From: Sanderia malayensis
Taxonomy: Eukaryota; Cnidaria; Scyphozoa; Semaeostomeae; Pelagiidae
Assembly (NCBI GenBank): GCA_013076295.1
Contig: RQOL01000855.1
Span: 2,170,001 to 2,234,000 of the forward strand
Direction: 5' to 3'
Length of the DNA: 64,000 bases
Within the stretch, counting starts at the first letter, position 1. The number at the start of each line of letters is the position of its first letter. Shown one piece after another: positions 1-12,522 of this stretch. The notes beneath the pieces were generated by a model. The model was not told where the DNA came from and did no database searches. It saw only the letters and a program-made list of their open reading frames with translations. Position numbers and translations under genes: made by a program.

Positions 1-2450
1 TATTTGCAATATCATCGCTAAAGTCACCTGCCCAGCGCAAAATGAATGATATGTTGTATGATCACGTTTTTGAGAAGTCGACCATATAGGCCCAATTTCC
101 TTTCTATCTCCAAGGCTCATAAGGTATTAATCTTTGATGAAACTAACAAGCCACATTATATAAAGGAAATATTAAGACAGAACTCTCGGTTCGTCCTTGG
201 TGAAACAAGTGTGACAAAAGGGACCCTTGGATCACTTTCACCCCTGTCCCTCCTGTTCCCAGTTTAGTTTGGGGGCGTGACCAAGCGACCTTGAAACAAT
301 AGTTCCACGTCATTTCTCTTTGATGCAAACTTATTATTTTCCCACAGGAGTTTATGAAGAATGAGAACAGTAAACTTCTGAGAAGGTATGTTGGTTAAAC
401 ATACCTACATATGTTATGAGTAAGAGTTCAAGTTTTTTAAAGCCTCATTTGTCAAAGGTTTTTTCTGTTTCTAGTAAAGAGATGGAAGGACAGCTAAGTA
501 AGTTTACGAATTTGATGAAAGGATGGCAAAACAGGTGGTTTGTCCTGGATCCAGAGAAAGGAACACTGACTTACTTCTTGGTATGTTAATGCTATTGCAT
601 GCAGTTGCAAAGTATCTCTGAGCTTTTTATGTACAGGGATTTTATTGCATTTGATGCACGTGTAACTCTTCGACATTTTATGTTTGAAATTTAGGATAAA
701 GAGAGAGTAAAACACACTCCAAGAGGTTCTGTTCACCTAATTGTAAGTAAAACCATTGGTTAAATCAAAACTGCATTATATATTGGTATTTCTCTTGCAG
801 ACAAACAAACCATGTTTTGCGTGGAATCCTATTGCTTCAGTAACCCTAAGCCATTGGTTTTTATTTCAGGGGGCTGTTATTGCACCTAGCGATGAAGATT
901 CCAATCTGTTCACTGTTCACGCCTCCAATGGCGACATCTACAAGCTGCGTGGTAAGTTTCATTCATTCTCTTGTATGATAAAGCTACCTTGCATGTAACA
1001 TGTAACAATTATGCATAATGTTACATTAAACCTTAACCCTTTTTGCAGCTGCTGATGCGAGAAGCAGACAGCATTGGATAAACATGATGAGAGCTGTAGC
1101 AGAGTATCACGGCACAAGCCATCCTGCACCAAAGAAGTCTCCCGCACCCTTGCAAAGGAGCTCCACTATCGGCTCAAAGCATGGCACCAATACTGAACCT
1201 CCCTCGTTGAAGCGTACTGCCACATACTCACATGCACACCACAGAATGCCTCTGAGACCACTTGCTCCAAAAACAGTGGCACCACCAGCTGCTAATGAGC
1301 TACATAATGTAAAGATGCGATGAACAGCGTTGATGAGTATCATGCTTCTGTAATAGAAACACTTGAGGTATGTTGTGCATCATTGCATCAAATCATTCAT
1401 ATGAATTGCATATGTTGCTATAGCTATGTATCTTAAACTCTTACTCGTAACAATAGCAATCAGGATACCATACATGAGATGATGTCTTTGTCTGAGGTTC
1501 TCATTTTAGTGTGGGGCCAGTAGGGTTAGAGAATGGTGGCTTTTCATGCCAGCCACGGTTCAAAGTAACTAACAGTTTAAAGAGTTAGTGAATGAATATA
1601 TCTATATAATATATTTCAAAGAGTTTTGATGCTATTGTACGGATTGTTTTGTGCAGAATGGATATCAAACTGGAGAGCCAGCAAATCCATTGGATGAGGT
1701 ATTGTTATTATTACCAGACACCATCTCACTGAATGTAATCAGCTGTATATTGCATTCAAGATGTCTTTTGATTAAATAAAAGCAATGTAATAAAATTCAA
1801 TCATTTTCCTGCAGAATGTTTTGATACTGAAGGCCACGTCTCAGGTAAGTGAGGCATGTCTGTTGCAAATTGACAGCTTTTTATTTAATTTTGATCTTCT
1901 TTGTTTACCAGATATATGCTAGATTTTCTTCGCCTTACCTTACCTCACCTATTCCTTGACGTCTGTTGAGGTCCTTGGGGGCACTTGGCAGACACTTTTC
2001 TCAATTTGTCTTTGCACTAACTTTCTTTAGGAACCGTTTGATAAGAATATACTATATTTTCAGGCAATGGTCAACATATTGCATCAATGTGGCACCATTT
2101 TGCAGCATCAGGTAAGCAGCAAGAGTAATAATGTCCTTCGTAGCATACTCTCAGTCTTGTACTAGAACTCAGCTTGCTTTAGAGACATTGCTTCTGCATT
2201 TCATTCTATTCCTGGCATGTATAATGTATGTAGAGTGTAGACTTTTTGACTATTTGTGGCCACTTATTGAATACTTCCAGGCAACAGAGCTGCAAGCTAC
2301 TGCACAGGCTACTGGACTTCCTCCTGGTAAGTGTGAGACTCAGACTTTCTATATGAAAAATCGCTCTGATATTTAATCAACTCCATCTCTCATTAATGTT
2401 TCTACACTTCTCTATCAGTTGTCTGCGTAGATAATGCGTACTTCTTTATT

Positions 2451-2625
2451 AAGTACCCATATAGATAACAGTTTCATTTTTTCAATTAGGTGCCCATTCA
2501 GATATTAATTTTATGTTCTCTATTAGGTGCCTATATAGATAGTAATTTCATGTGATCTTCTATCGTGTGCCAATGTAAATAATAATTGCACACGTCTTTT
2601 TATAAGGTGCCCATATAGAATGGTT
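2451..2625 (+). repeat. Degenerate tandem repeats ahead of a 37-nt exon
   Basis: Five imperfect units spaced about 38-40 bp carry a core like AGGTGCCCATATAGATA. The last unit contains the real acceptor and start of the exon at 2607-2643. The earlier units look like decayed copies of the same acceptor. Copy B has the same array near 32485-32665. Confidence 0.6.
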
Positions 2626-3618
2626 GGAGCCTTCGCACACAGTGTAAGTCTTGTGTCGATTAATCAAGCTCTGTGCTTTGAATATTGCGTTTCTAACTTT
2701 ATTTTATTTGCTTTATGCATCCGAATGTTATTCATACGTTGTATTTTTTGCAGAAACCAGAATGAAATGAGGAACAAAAGGCCTGCAAGAGAGAGACAGT
2801 CAGACGTCCCTTCTGATGACGAAAGAGCAGAGAATGATGCTTCAAAACTCTTAGAAATAGGTGAGATGAGCTAGTTCAACTCAAATTACTACCGTTCCTG
2901 TGTTGTAATCACATGTATTAATCTTCGATTTATTTGTGTTTTTAGAGTTTGATGACATCAAACAGTACGAGAAAGACGAAGTTATTGATATCAGAGACTT
3001 GGACGAAGCTTCTGAGAGCATGGAACCTCATAGGACAATGATTCTTAGCATATTATCTCAATTGAAACTCGGAATGGACTTGACAAGGGTTTGTTTTAAC
3101 TCAACTTGCATATAGCATTAGTTATCCAACCTAGCTTTCCATGTTTCATACATCTACCTCTTCCATCCGATTGCTTTATTCATTGCTTACTGTTCATTGT
3201 TCATTGTTCATTTCTTATTGATTGTTCATTGTTAATTATTGCATCTACGATCTCTATTATTCAACCAACATTCTATTCTCATATTCCACTTATTCTTTCC
3301 TTCTGCTAGTAATTATCTCCATATATCCACTCCCTAGGTTGTACTGCCAACATTTGTCTTAGAGAAGAGATCTCTTCTTGAAATGTATGCAGATTTCTTC
3401 GCACATGCGGATCTGTTTGCAAGGTTTGTGTTGTTGTCACTAAATATCGGCGTCCGAATTCTAGAGTGACTAGAGCAAGAGTAGAGAGTCAAGCAAACTA
3501 TAAATTCCATCATTCATTAATATTTTTTTCTCTTAGGATTACAGACCAACAAACACCGGAAGATAGAATGTTTGCAGTTCTTGAGTTTTATCTCACGTCA
3601 TTTCATGTTGGTAGAAAG

Positions 3619-4280
3619 GTAAGAGCTTCATGTAATTTAGAGCCAAATTCCTTATAGATCAAATGAGCTTCATAAAGTTTAGAGCGAAGCTCCTTATGGA
3701 TCAAACGAACGTCATATAGTTTAGAGCCAAGCTCCTTATAGACCAAGCGAGTTTCATATAGTTTAGAGCAAAGCTTCTCATAGATCAAACGAGCTTCATA
3801 TAGTTTAGAACCGAGCTCCTCATAGATCAAACAAGCTTTATATAGTTTAGAGCCAAGCTCCTTATAGATCAAACCAGTTTCATATAGTTTAAAATCAAGC
3901 CCCTTATAGATCAAACCAGCTTCATATAGTTTAAAACCAAGCTCCTTATAGATCAAACCAGCTTCATATAGTTTAAAACCAAGCCCCTTATAGATCAAAC
4001 CAGCTTCATATAGTTTAGAGCCAAGCTCCTTATAGATCAAACCAGCTTCATATAGTTTAGAGCCAAGCTCCTTATAGATCAAACCAGCTTCATATAGTTT
4101 AGAGCCAAGCTCCTTATAGATCAAACCAGCTTCATATAGTTTAGAGCCAAGCTCCTTATAGATCAAACGAGCTTCATATAGTGTAGAGCCACGCTCCCTA
4201 TAGATCAGACAGGCTTCATACAGTTTAGAGCGAAGCTCCTTATAGATCAAACGAGCTTCATATAGTTTAGAGCCACAAGA
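3619..4280. repeat. 42-bp minisatellite in an ORP9-like intron
   Basis: About 15 head-to-tail units of 42 bp fill the intron, starting at its 5' splice donor and ending about 50 bp before the next acceptor. Because 42 is a multiple of three and the minus strand lacks stops, it gives a long antisense frame whose unit reads [14 protein letters not shown]. The + strand has TAG in every unit. The same array is in copy B at 33655-34316. Confidence 0.9.
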
Positions 4281-4984
4281 CGTCAAGCAGTTAAAAACAC
4301 TGATGAAGACACAGGTTTCTGCTATGTTTACAGGCTTCGTTGGCGAAGAAACCATACAACCCAATAATAGGTGAAACGTTTCATTGCTCATACGATGTGC
4401 CCACAGATGCTGAAGATATGACGTCAAGTAATGGACAGTCGTTGGAAGCCAGTCATCGGGTGCATTACGTTGCAGAACAAGTTTCACACCACCCACCAAG
4501 TAACCAATGCGATCTTATTTCGCTAAAGACTCTGATAACTTGGAATCATTGGATCTAACATATATAACCTTTTTCAACTTGTCTTGTATCAGCTTGTGCC
4601 ATAACATAGTCTGTTATAGGTTCTTTCTTGCAGTTTCAGCATTCTATGCAGAGTGTCCGCACAAGAACACCAGTATGAACGCGCATATATGGACCAAGTC
4701 AAAGTTCTATGGCATGTCTATCGGTGTTGTTAATGTCGGTGAAGGTACGTCAGTCAAGGCTTTCTTTGCTCATGTTCTTTTATCCCTTTATTTCTTGTCT
4801 TGTTCCTCCTGTTCATTGTACTTAGTATATTGCCGTGTCGGAGTTTATTGAAATAGTTTGACTCATTCAAGCATCAATCGTTTTTGTTTTCACAGGAGTT
4901 ATCAGTCTGCACGATCATGACGAGGAATACCTGATAACGTTTCCGAATGCTTACTGCAGGTTGGAAAATTTCATTGCTAGTTAA

Positions 4985-5130
4985 TCACAATGCAACATTT
5001 TCTGTTTAATCACAATGCAACATTTTCTGTTTAATCACAGTGCAACATGTTCTGTTTAGTCGTTTAATTACAGTGCAACATCTGTTCATTCATTTAATTA
5101 CATTGCAACACTTTCTGTTCAGTAATTATT
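4985..5130. repeat. Short tandem repeat in an intron
   Basis: Five degenerate units around the core CAATGCAACATTTTCTGTTTAAT lie in the intron after the exon at 4896-4959. The same run is present in copy B near 35033-35175. Confidence 0.7.
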
Positions 5131-6565
5131 CGGATGAGAGATGTATATATTTTGTTTCACATTCTAGGTCCATATTGACTTATCCGTGGGTGGAACTTGG
5201 GGAAGGACGTTGATCAAATGCGCAAAAACAGGATACGCTGCAGTTATTTTATTCCATACAAAGGTTGACACTTTATATTGCTTTTTAACCTCTGAACAAT
5301 GTTGTTGGATGCTTTCCGAGTTGGGAGTTGAAGTGCTTTCTTTTCATTGTTTTGTAGCCTTTCTATGGTGGCACAGAGAACAAAATATCTGCAGAAGTCA
5401 AGTATGATTAATTGCTGTTTGATTCAGTGTTAAACATTTTCCCAGCTCATAGTTTATGGATCATTAATGCTTGTTGTTTGATAATTTAGATACATTCCAA
5501 CTGGAAACATTTGCTGTCGAGCAGAAGGATCCTGGAATGGCTCCATGGATTTCTCTTTTGCAGATCAAGAGGTGGAGAATACCGTAAAAGCTTTACCAAG
5601 CCCCCTTCTTTATTATGACTTCCCTTTGGAACCTCAAAAGTTTGTAGGTTCCCAGTGGCCTAATAGCTTTTACGGTGGTCGTAGGTCGTAGGTGGTCGTA
5701 GATTATTTGCACGTATCTGATTCGGTTCTTTTTTGCATGTATATTTGCAAGTCTGGTAATTTGAATGCCATTTTTCTTTGTAGGTTAAAAATAAATGTGT
5801 TGACGTCAGTAAGCTTCCAGTCTGTCTCAAACGTGTCAGGCCAACTGAAATGCAGAAGGAATTTGAATCTCGAAGGTATCTAGCATCTAGTTATAACCTC
5901 AATGCACGCTCTTGAACCATATATAATCACAAACATGGAGATTATAAGGGGTAATATAAGGGTATAGGGGCTTGCAAAGAACACATAAGGAATTTAGTAG
6001 CAAAGTGGGGTGATGAAGGTATTAGAGAAGATTCTATGCTATGCAGAGCCATACAAGATATGCTAGGTATTAAAGGGAGATTTGAGGCCATGTTAAGAGA
6101 TAAGATTCCATTGCTTTTTGTTTATTTATCATCTTTGTTTATGTCATTCGTATATTTCTATTTAATTTTCAGATTATGGAGCGATGTAACATCAGCTTTG
6201 AAAGAAAATAATCTGGAAACAGCTACTTCTGCCAAGCATAAGGTTGGCTGTTATTTTCTTTATACATTAGTTCATTTGTACCTTCATTTATTCGCAATTT
6301 GTTTACATTTATTGATTTTTCTTAACAGCTTGAAGAAAGGCAGAGGGCTGAAGAAAAGCAGAGGTTAGCTTTAGGAGTCAAATGGAAAACAAAGGTATTT
6401 TCAGATAAATAAATTTCCTCATCTCAGAGATACGAAAATTTCTGTAACATTCACTAATTATTATTCTCTTTATTTTTCAAGTTGTTTCACAAAATAGATG
6501 ATGGTTGGTGTTTCAATGGACATATAAAACTTAAAAAACAAACAAAGATTTTGTCATCAAATTAA

Positions 6566-8614
6566 GTATAAATTTTCTACAACTGATTAAATTACATTCG
6601 GAAACTTATGACTGAGAAATATATTGCTAGGGTTTGAGCATGCAAGCAGTGTTGCTCAATCTTTTAAGCGCATGCGTGGTTGATGTTTACCACATGTAAC
6701 CTGCAACGTGGATTCTTTTTGGATTAAATTCATAAGTAACATGTTTGGTGATCAATGCCTGTACCAAATGCCATTGGGGATTTTCGGCTGTTGTTTCTGC
6801 TGGAGATTGCCGCTCTTGAAGATCGAGAGATTTAGAGTAGCGAGCATTATCTCCATTGGCAAAATGAGAAAAGAGGGTGAGCTTTAGTGGCTGCTCGGTA
6901 CGTGGCATAGGTTCCCCCGGGGAAGATAGGGTTTCGCCGTCTTTTGGCGAAATTTTATTGGAACCGGTTTATTCACAAATTTGTTTAAATAAATTTTCAT
7001 AATAATTTTATTATCTTAATTTCTGATTAATTATCAGTCGTTGAAGGTTAGACCGAAGCTTCTTGCAGAAGTCTCGACCATGTACAGCACATTCAGATTT
7101 CTTCCTCTGGATGTGCTGATGCCTTTGACAATTGTCGAAGGAGTCAAGAAGGATTGATTCTTCTTGACAACGTAGCAATGTCCTAATCCTTTGCTTGTGG
7201 GATGTATTGCAGTGCGCATGCTAAGTTGGATCTCTGTTCTTGCTGATAACAATGCATCTTCATTAGCTGTCTTTTGTTTCAACAACAATTGATGCACGAG
7301 GAGTTTGTATTTGCATATTCTCGTGAATATTCTCACCGGATGTGTAGTGCTGTCGTACGATGTTTGTGGTGCGCGACTGCGCAGAAATCGGTATAAAATC
7401 CGTTACACGTGCCTGCTCGTGTCTTTTGGTTTTCAGTCTTTCGCCGGAAGAAGCAAGGTTTAAGAGCAAGCGAAGTAGAAGAAGAACGAAGGAGACTTGG
7501 AGGAAGAAGAACCATGAAGAAGAACAACTCGAACAGCTTCACCTTGATAAACAGCGTTTCAGTTTGCAAGTTGTCAAACAAGGAATTAGGAACATGTGAA
7601 TGGAAATAATTCAAGATAATATCATGGAATAGGATTGGAGGTTATGCTGAACCGAAGCTTTGTCCGTACAGCAAGGTAATTTTACGATGTTTCATATTGC
7701 ATATGGCTGCCGCTCTTTATTTCTTTTTCAAACATCGCTGAGTCCTTTTTTCATCATTCTTTGCTGTTGCCCCATATTAAATGATGTTTCTTTTATTTCT
7801 GGCTTTCACCAGGCGAGAGGTTTAAGTGGTAATTAAAGAAGGAAAATGTGTTGAAAAGAGGAGCTTCCCAAGGCAAAGCTGATACCATGGAATGAAGCAA
7901 TTGCAAAATTATCATACGGAGCCTGAAGGTAGTCTTATCCTATCTTTCTTCCAATTGCTTTTTTTATTTGATGCTCTATTTTCTTGTTTGTATTGTTTTG
8001 ATATTTAATTATGATCTGCTTTTATTTTTAGACGTCATGGATGGATTTGATACTTGCTGAATACTGAAGCTGACGATGTGATCGAAGCGTTGGGGAATCT
8101 CGGACAACTCTCGTTTTGATTATATTTTTATTGCTGCCAATATTTTTAGCTATAATGATTTTCTTTATGATGTTTTTTATTATTATCTCATACTTTATTT
8201 AATACTGGTTATATATTTTATTTTTAGCTATCACCAGACGAGATTATGAGCTGTAATTGAAGAAAGAAAGCATGGGGAAAAGAAAATTCATTGCATTAAA
8301 TATTAAGAAAAGGTCAAAGCTTATGGTAGTGGAATGAAGAACGAAGAAGACAAATAATTAATGAGCGAACGTTGTTATTAATAAACATTAAACTTTTTAT
8401 GATAAATGAATTTACAGGAAATCGACTCGCTAATATTTAGCTGCTCTATAATTAACAGGACACGGCCGTCTGGCACTTCCTCCCACCTTTTCAAACTTAT
8501 AAATTTTTATTTATTATCGAAAAACAAAAAACATACAACAATATGATAACGGAACCTGATAATATTTATCTTACAATTATTATATACATATTAAAAATTT
8601 CGTCTACAATTATC
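6566..8614 (+). other. Convergent-gene spacer with a possible spliced non-coding transcript
   Basis: The spacer lies between the 3' ends of the ORP9-like (+) and RFWD3-like (-) genes. A TATA-like GTATAAAATC at 7391-7400 precedes possible exons bounded by splice-like signals: a donor after about 7675, acceptor near 7812, donor near 7928, acceptors near 8031 and 8228. Indels between copies A and B inside the putative exons are not multiples of three, which argues against coding. The piece around 7803-7880 is an older tandem copy of about 8228-8300 (both carry TCACCAG-CGAGA). A 9-bp perfect stem (GTCAAGAAG / CTTCTTGAC) sits at 7143-7168. No protein family is recognised. Transcription is inferred only. 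Confidence 0.25.
8507..8516 (-). terminator. Poly(A) signals of RFWD3 copy A
   Basis: Overlapping AATAAA hexamers on the minus strand lie about 100 nt past the stop codon, the usual place for cleavage and polyadenylation. Confidence 0.6.
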
Positions 8615-11600
8615 TTATAACAAATCCCAACGATAAACAGACAGCTTCTGGTCCGTTAAAGTGGCTAAAAAGTTGCAACCGTTAGAATAAAATGCGCAGC
8701 AATCAAGTACTGGCGTCGATGAGGTCATCTTCTGCATTTTCACGCCATTACTACAATCCCACACCAATGCCTGGAAAACATTAATCGATTAAATATACTA
8801 ACATACCAGTATATAGACACCTGAATCATGAGAGAAAATCATACCGATTTTGATGCTTCGTCTCCTGCCACTGCGTACAAGTGACTGGTGTCTTCGGCGC
8901 AACTGAACAACATTGACTTCGCTAGGACTTTTGAAACACTACCTCCATTGCACTGTTGTATTTCAGTAGCCGAGCACAATGATTGATTGTTCGAGATCGC
9001 CATACCCGAGCCTCTCATCTTGTAGATCTTCAAGATAAATAAAAACTTATTACCGTGAGGGCACTAGTAAAAATGCGTTGTCTTAGGATTGCATTGGACT
9101 GAAAATATACTCACTATGTGCTTGGTGTTTGAGAAGTATTTCGAAGGACGATATGATGCCATAAATTGCCGGGTATTTTCTTCAAACGAGATGCCAGTGA
9201 GACTACCTAAAGAGAATGCCCACCATCATGTAATCTGGCAATTGTTGCCGGCGATGCAGAAACCAAGGAATTGAGATGCTCTATCAGAATAAACTTTTAC
9301 CTGGGCAGAGTTGCAGTGGATGTGGCAAGTATTCAGACTCGGGACATTTTTCCCAAAACCATCCTCCATTCAAAGTGCCCACTAACAGTCCTTCAATGCT
9401 AATTTTAAAAGAGCGACAATACTTGAAAGCATAACGAAAAATATAGTTTGTTAAGTTAAGTATTAAATAAACTACACTTTGAATAGTCGAATGTATATCA
9501 AGTAAGCTTACCTGAAATGTGAATTTGGGGATGGAGGAACGTAAGCAATAGAGACAACAGGACATGGAGTTCCATTTGGCGCTAAGAGACACCTCAAATA
9601 CGCGTCAGTTTTTCGAATATCAAAGACAAGGCATGTGCCATTTTGCAGTCCACAGTACATGTAGTTTGTGTCTGTATTATTCCATTGACAGCTCCATACG
9701 GGGGATGGACATGTGTAGCTTGAAATAATGAAAACAATTAACATTAAAGTGCATAACAAGTTAAAGACAGTTGAAAATTTAAAAAAATAACGGTTTTGAG
9801 CTTACATAACAAACAAATTCTAAAAATGCAAGGATTTGAAGTCATTGCAATCCTGTATGTGGGTGGTGGGAAAATAGAGCCCTGCTTCACGTTGGGGCAA
9901 TTGATTTTCTTTATAAAATAAAGCCAGCTGCACAAATAGCTACTTACCTTTGAACAACTGTATTACTGGTCATACTTGTCAACTTCAATGATTTGTCCAT
10001 TGATGCAGACAGCAGCAATCTACCTCCTCTCGAATTAAAGGAAACGTCTCTGATGACATTTTGATGAATAGAGACGTATTCACTTGTACGTGACTCCAGC
10101 GAACTAACCTAACAATAACAAACAAACTGGTGATTATACAACAATTAATGAGCCACTGTTAATAATAATATATTAATGAACAGCTCTATAGTTAAGCATC
10201 TTTTGACCTGAGACAAGTATTATAGTAGAGCTATGCTTTAGTGATAGGCTATGAATAGCCCTTACAGTTAAGCATCTTTTGACCTGAGACAAGTATTATA
10301 GTAGAGATATGCCTTTGTGATAGGTTTAGATATGAAAAATATTTTATGATTTAAGTGATATCTCACCTTTACAACACCATATCCAGGAAATAGTTGATTA
10401 GGAGATGGCTTTGAAATTGCAATCATTCCATGCTGTTTATCAAATGCCATGACCCTGGCATTAGTCTGGAGCAAATAGAATAACATGCATCAAGGAATGT
10501 GGAAAATGTACAGTAGCTATTGCATTAAATATCAGGAAATAAAGATTGACAAACCTGAGATATTTGGATTGTCTTCTGGTGAACAAAGATCCTCTTTTGA
10601 ACGGAATGTTCAGAGCCCTGTGATGATTGTGATGATGAAAATCTAGAAACAAAAAAGAATAGTTATAAATATTTCCAACCTTTATACCATCAACCTGTTA
10701 TAAATATGATAATTTATGCTAATCTATTAATCCATATCACATGTTTGATTGTAGCATAATTTTAGATCTTGCTCATTCATTATGATCCTAACTGAACGTG
10801 TTTGATTATACTCTTGAAACTACAAGGTTTCATTTTCAGTTTCTGCTTCATATTTTTATACAGCCTTAAGCAATACAACTGGATAAAAGGTAATAGCTTG
10901 ATTATTTGACAAACCTTTCCCTTTGATTAATGATCTGCTGCTCATGGAGGTATGATTGTTGCTTTATTTGCTCTTTTAACTTCTCCACTTCTGCTTTGGC
11001 CATTTCAAATTGAAGCATGATCCTCATTTGTGCTTGTTCTGCATTCATTCTCTTTCCCTTCTCTTCTTCTAACGATGCCAATGCACTGCAAATCAAAATG
11101 ATAAGCATGAATAACATTGCAAATACATAACAAAGCCTTTGATAGTTCTAATTCATGATAAAACATCACGTGTTTCTCTTAGAGAGGTGATGTTTTATCA
11201 TGCCTTTAATAACAAAGCCTTTAATAGTTCTCATTCATGATAAAATATCACCTGTCTCTCTCAGAGGTGTCAATGACCTTAAGGGCCTTGCAATACAGGT
11301 TTCTAATATCTCTTCGTTTGGCAGGGCAGTTACACTGTGGACATTTGTCACTTGACTTGCCCTTCAACCATCTTTCTATGCAACTGCAAGGAACAAAAGA
11401 AAATCAGATTAAACGTATTGCCAATGACTGAGAAATGTGCAGTTTCTGATTTCCTTTGCAGCTTTGATCAATTGCCATACCTCCTTCCAAACAAGTGACC
11501 ACAATTGAGACAACAAAGTCTATGTGATCCAGAATTCGACCACGGCTCAAAGCAAATTGGACATCCTTGCATCTGCAGAAGTAAATGAACGATATATCAA

Positions 11601-12067
11601 ACAAATTATCATAAGCAGAGCCCTCAACATTGAGGTTGCTGATTAACTAATGTAGAGGCAGATTATTCTCTCAGAGAAAAATTGTTTGTAATAATATGTA
11701 GAACTATCTGTTGCAAAATGTGATTCCTTCATTACCTCAGTATCACTGTCTGAACCTGAATCAGTCTTTTTAGGCTGAGAAGAACTGCAAACTTTATCAT
11801 CTTCTTTCAAAGAACATGAATCATCACTCACAACAACCACTGAGGCATCATCTGCATGCAAAATACGAAAAACTTTAAAACCTCACATCTAATTTCGTTA
11901 TTAATTGCTAGCTCGTTTTTACACCATTTTATCTTACCTCTTTCATTTAGTGTTGGAATTACAAGATCTAACCCCACATCAATAACTTCACCAATTAGTT
12001 CGCTTGGACCATCAAAAACAAAAAAGTCAACTTCTTCGTCTTCCTGGCTCGAAGGCTGAGACGCCAT
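8615..12067 (-). CDS. RFWD3: RFWD3-like RING/WD40 E3 ubiquitin ligase, copy A
   Basis: Thirteen phase-consistent exons: 12067-11938, 11851-11736, 11572-11481, 11383-11252, 11085-10915, 10642-10555, 10465-10367, 10108-9948, 9718-9512, 9398-9301, 9206-9115, 9027-8845, 8770-8615, giving 574 residues. The order is an acidic Ser-rich N-terminus, a RING from about residue 86 ([12 protein letters not shown], then CGHLFG, then CPQC), a coiled coil (about 160-215), and a C-terminal WD40 region with PVWSCQWN and the end PVLDCCAF...LSVYRW. These match vertebrate RFWD3 (774 aa) segment by segment; the N-terminus is shorter. RFWD3 ubiquitinates RPA and RAD51 in interstrand-crosslink repair (FANCW). The start was chosen at 12067 because AAAATGG is a good context and the exon runs open from there. 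Both copies are intact. Confidence 0.93.
11154..11202. repeat. Inverted repeat in an RFWD3 intron
   Basis: CATGATAAAACATCAC and its exact complement form a 16-bp stem with a loop of about 17 nt. The adjoining bases repeat the sequence around the exon 4 donor (ATTCATGATAAAA-ATCAC), so the hairpin seems to derive from a small duplication of the exon end. It is conserved in copy B near 41121-41169. Confidence 0.75.
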
Positions 12068-12318
12068 TTTAAACAAAAGACCTGATCTTCACTGTGAACT
12101 CAATTTGGATGAAATAAAAAAGATGCCCGTAAAACGTGGACGCTGTGCCAAAATTACTTAATGAAAGCTTCTCTCTTCTTTTAAATATGACGAGGTGCGA
12201 AGGAAACGACAAAAAAATACTTTCCAATGCCAAACACCTCACGAATATTTACCACTTACAGTGTTGAGAGCCAATATCCACTTTCCAGTTTCCAGTTACT
12301 TCCCTACTTCAATTAAAA

Positions 12319-12522
12319 ATGCCGCGCCGCGAGGACATATTGTGTACTAGGTTGGCAAAAGATACTAGTGCTCAAAAGAACTTAGCTAACTGGGCTCATT
12401 ACATTGCGTCCATGTGCTTAGCTCAAATAACGGACCCTGTCAGTAGCATTACGTCATGCATACTCCTGCGCAGTGACCTATATATGGCACTGCGCATACA
12501 CACCCACCTTTACGGCCTCTAA
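12319..12522 (+). CDS. Small unrecognised ORF upstream of RFWD3, copy A
   Basis: This 67-codon frame starts MPRREDILCTRLAKDTSAQK, head to head with RFWD3 about 250 bp away. The first 40 or so codons are unique sequence, identical in both copies. The rest runs into the satellite (from about 12433) and ends there. It could be a real first exon or a gene broken by the satellite. I recognise no family, and chance cannot be excluded. Confidence 0.25.
   Translation: MPRREDILCTRLAKDTSAQKNLANWAHYIASMCLAQITDPVSSITSCILLRSDLYMALRIHTHLYGL

Larger units (their letters stand above)
348..6565 (+). pseudogene. OSBPL9: ORP9-like oxysterol-binding-related protein, copy A (5' partial, two frame breaks)
   Basis: Exons seen: 348-385, 475-580, 695-742, 870-951, 1049-1367, 1657-1698, 1815-1844, 2064-2111, 2281-2326, 2607-2643, 2754-2860, 2946-3088, 3338-3423, 3537-3618, 4334-4499, 4634-4744, 4896-4959, 5168-5263, 5358-5401, 5490-5583, 5784-5875, 6173-6242, 6329-6394, 6482-6565. 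Exon 1 lies outside the window. The order is PH domain ([19 protein letters not shown]), acidic linker, then the ORP lipid-binding domain with the EQVSHHPP signature. Copy B is open throughout. Copy A lacks one base near 1312-1318, giving TGA at 1321-1323, and one G in a G run near 5193-5196, giving TGA soon after. ORPs move sterol or PI4P at membrane contacts. This copy is either decaying or carries consensus errors; the near-identical introns favour a recent event or error. Confidence 0.85.

Noticed and set aside
3603..4499. 298-residue repeat protein on the minus strand
   Set aside because: It is produced by the 42-bp minisatellite within an ORP9 intron and runs into antisense of a conserved exon; no promoter or family supports a gene.
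7360..7609. Lys/Arg/Glu-rich short ORFs in the ORP9-RFWD3 spacer
   Set aside because: The frames are not kept in copy B because of indels that are not multiples of three.
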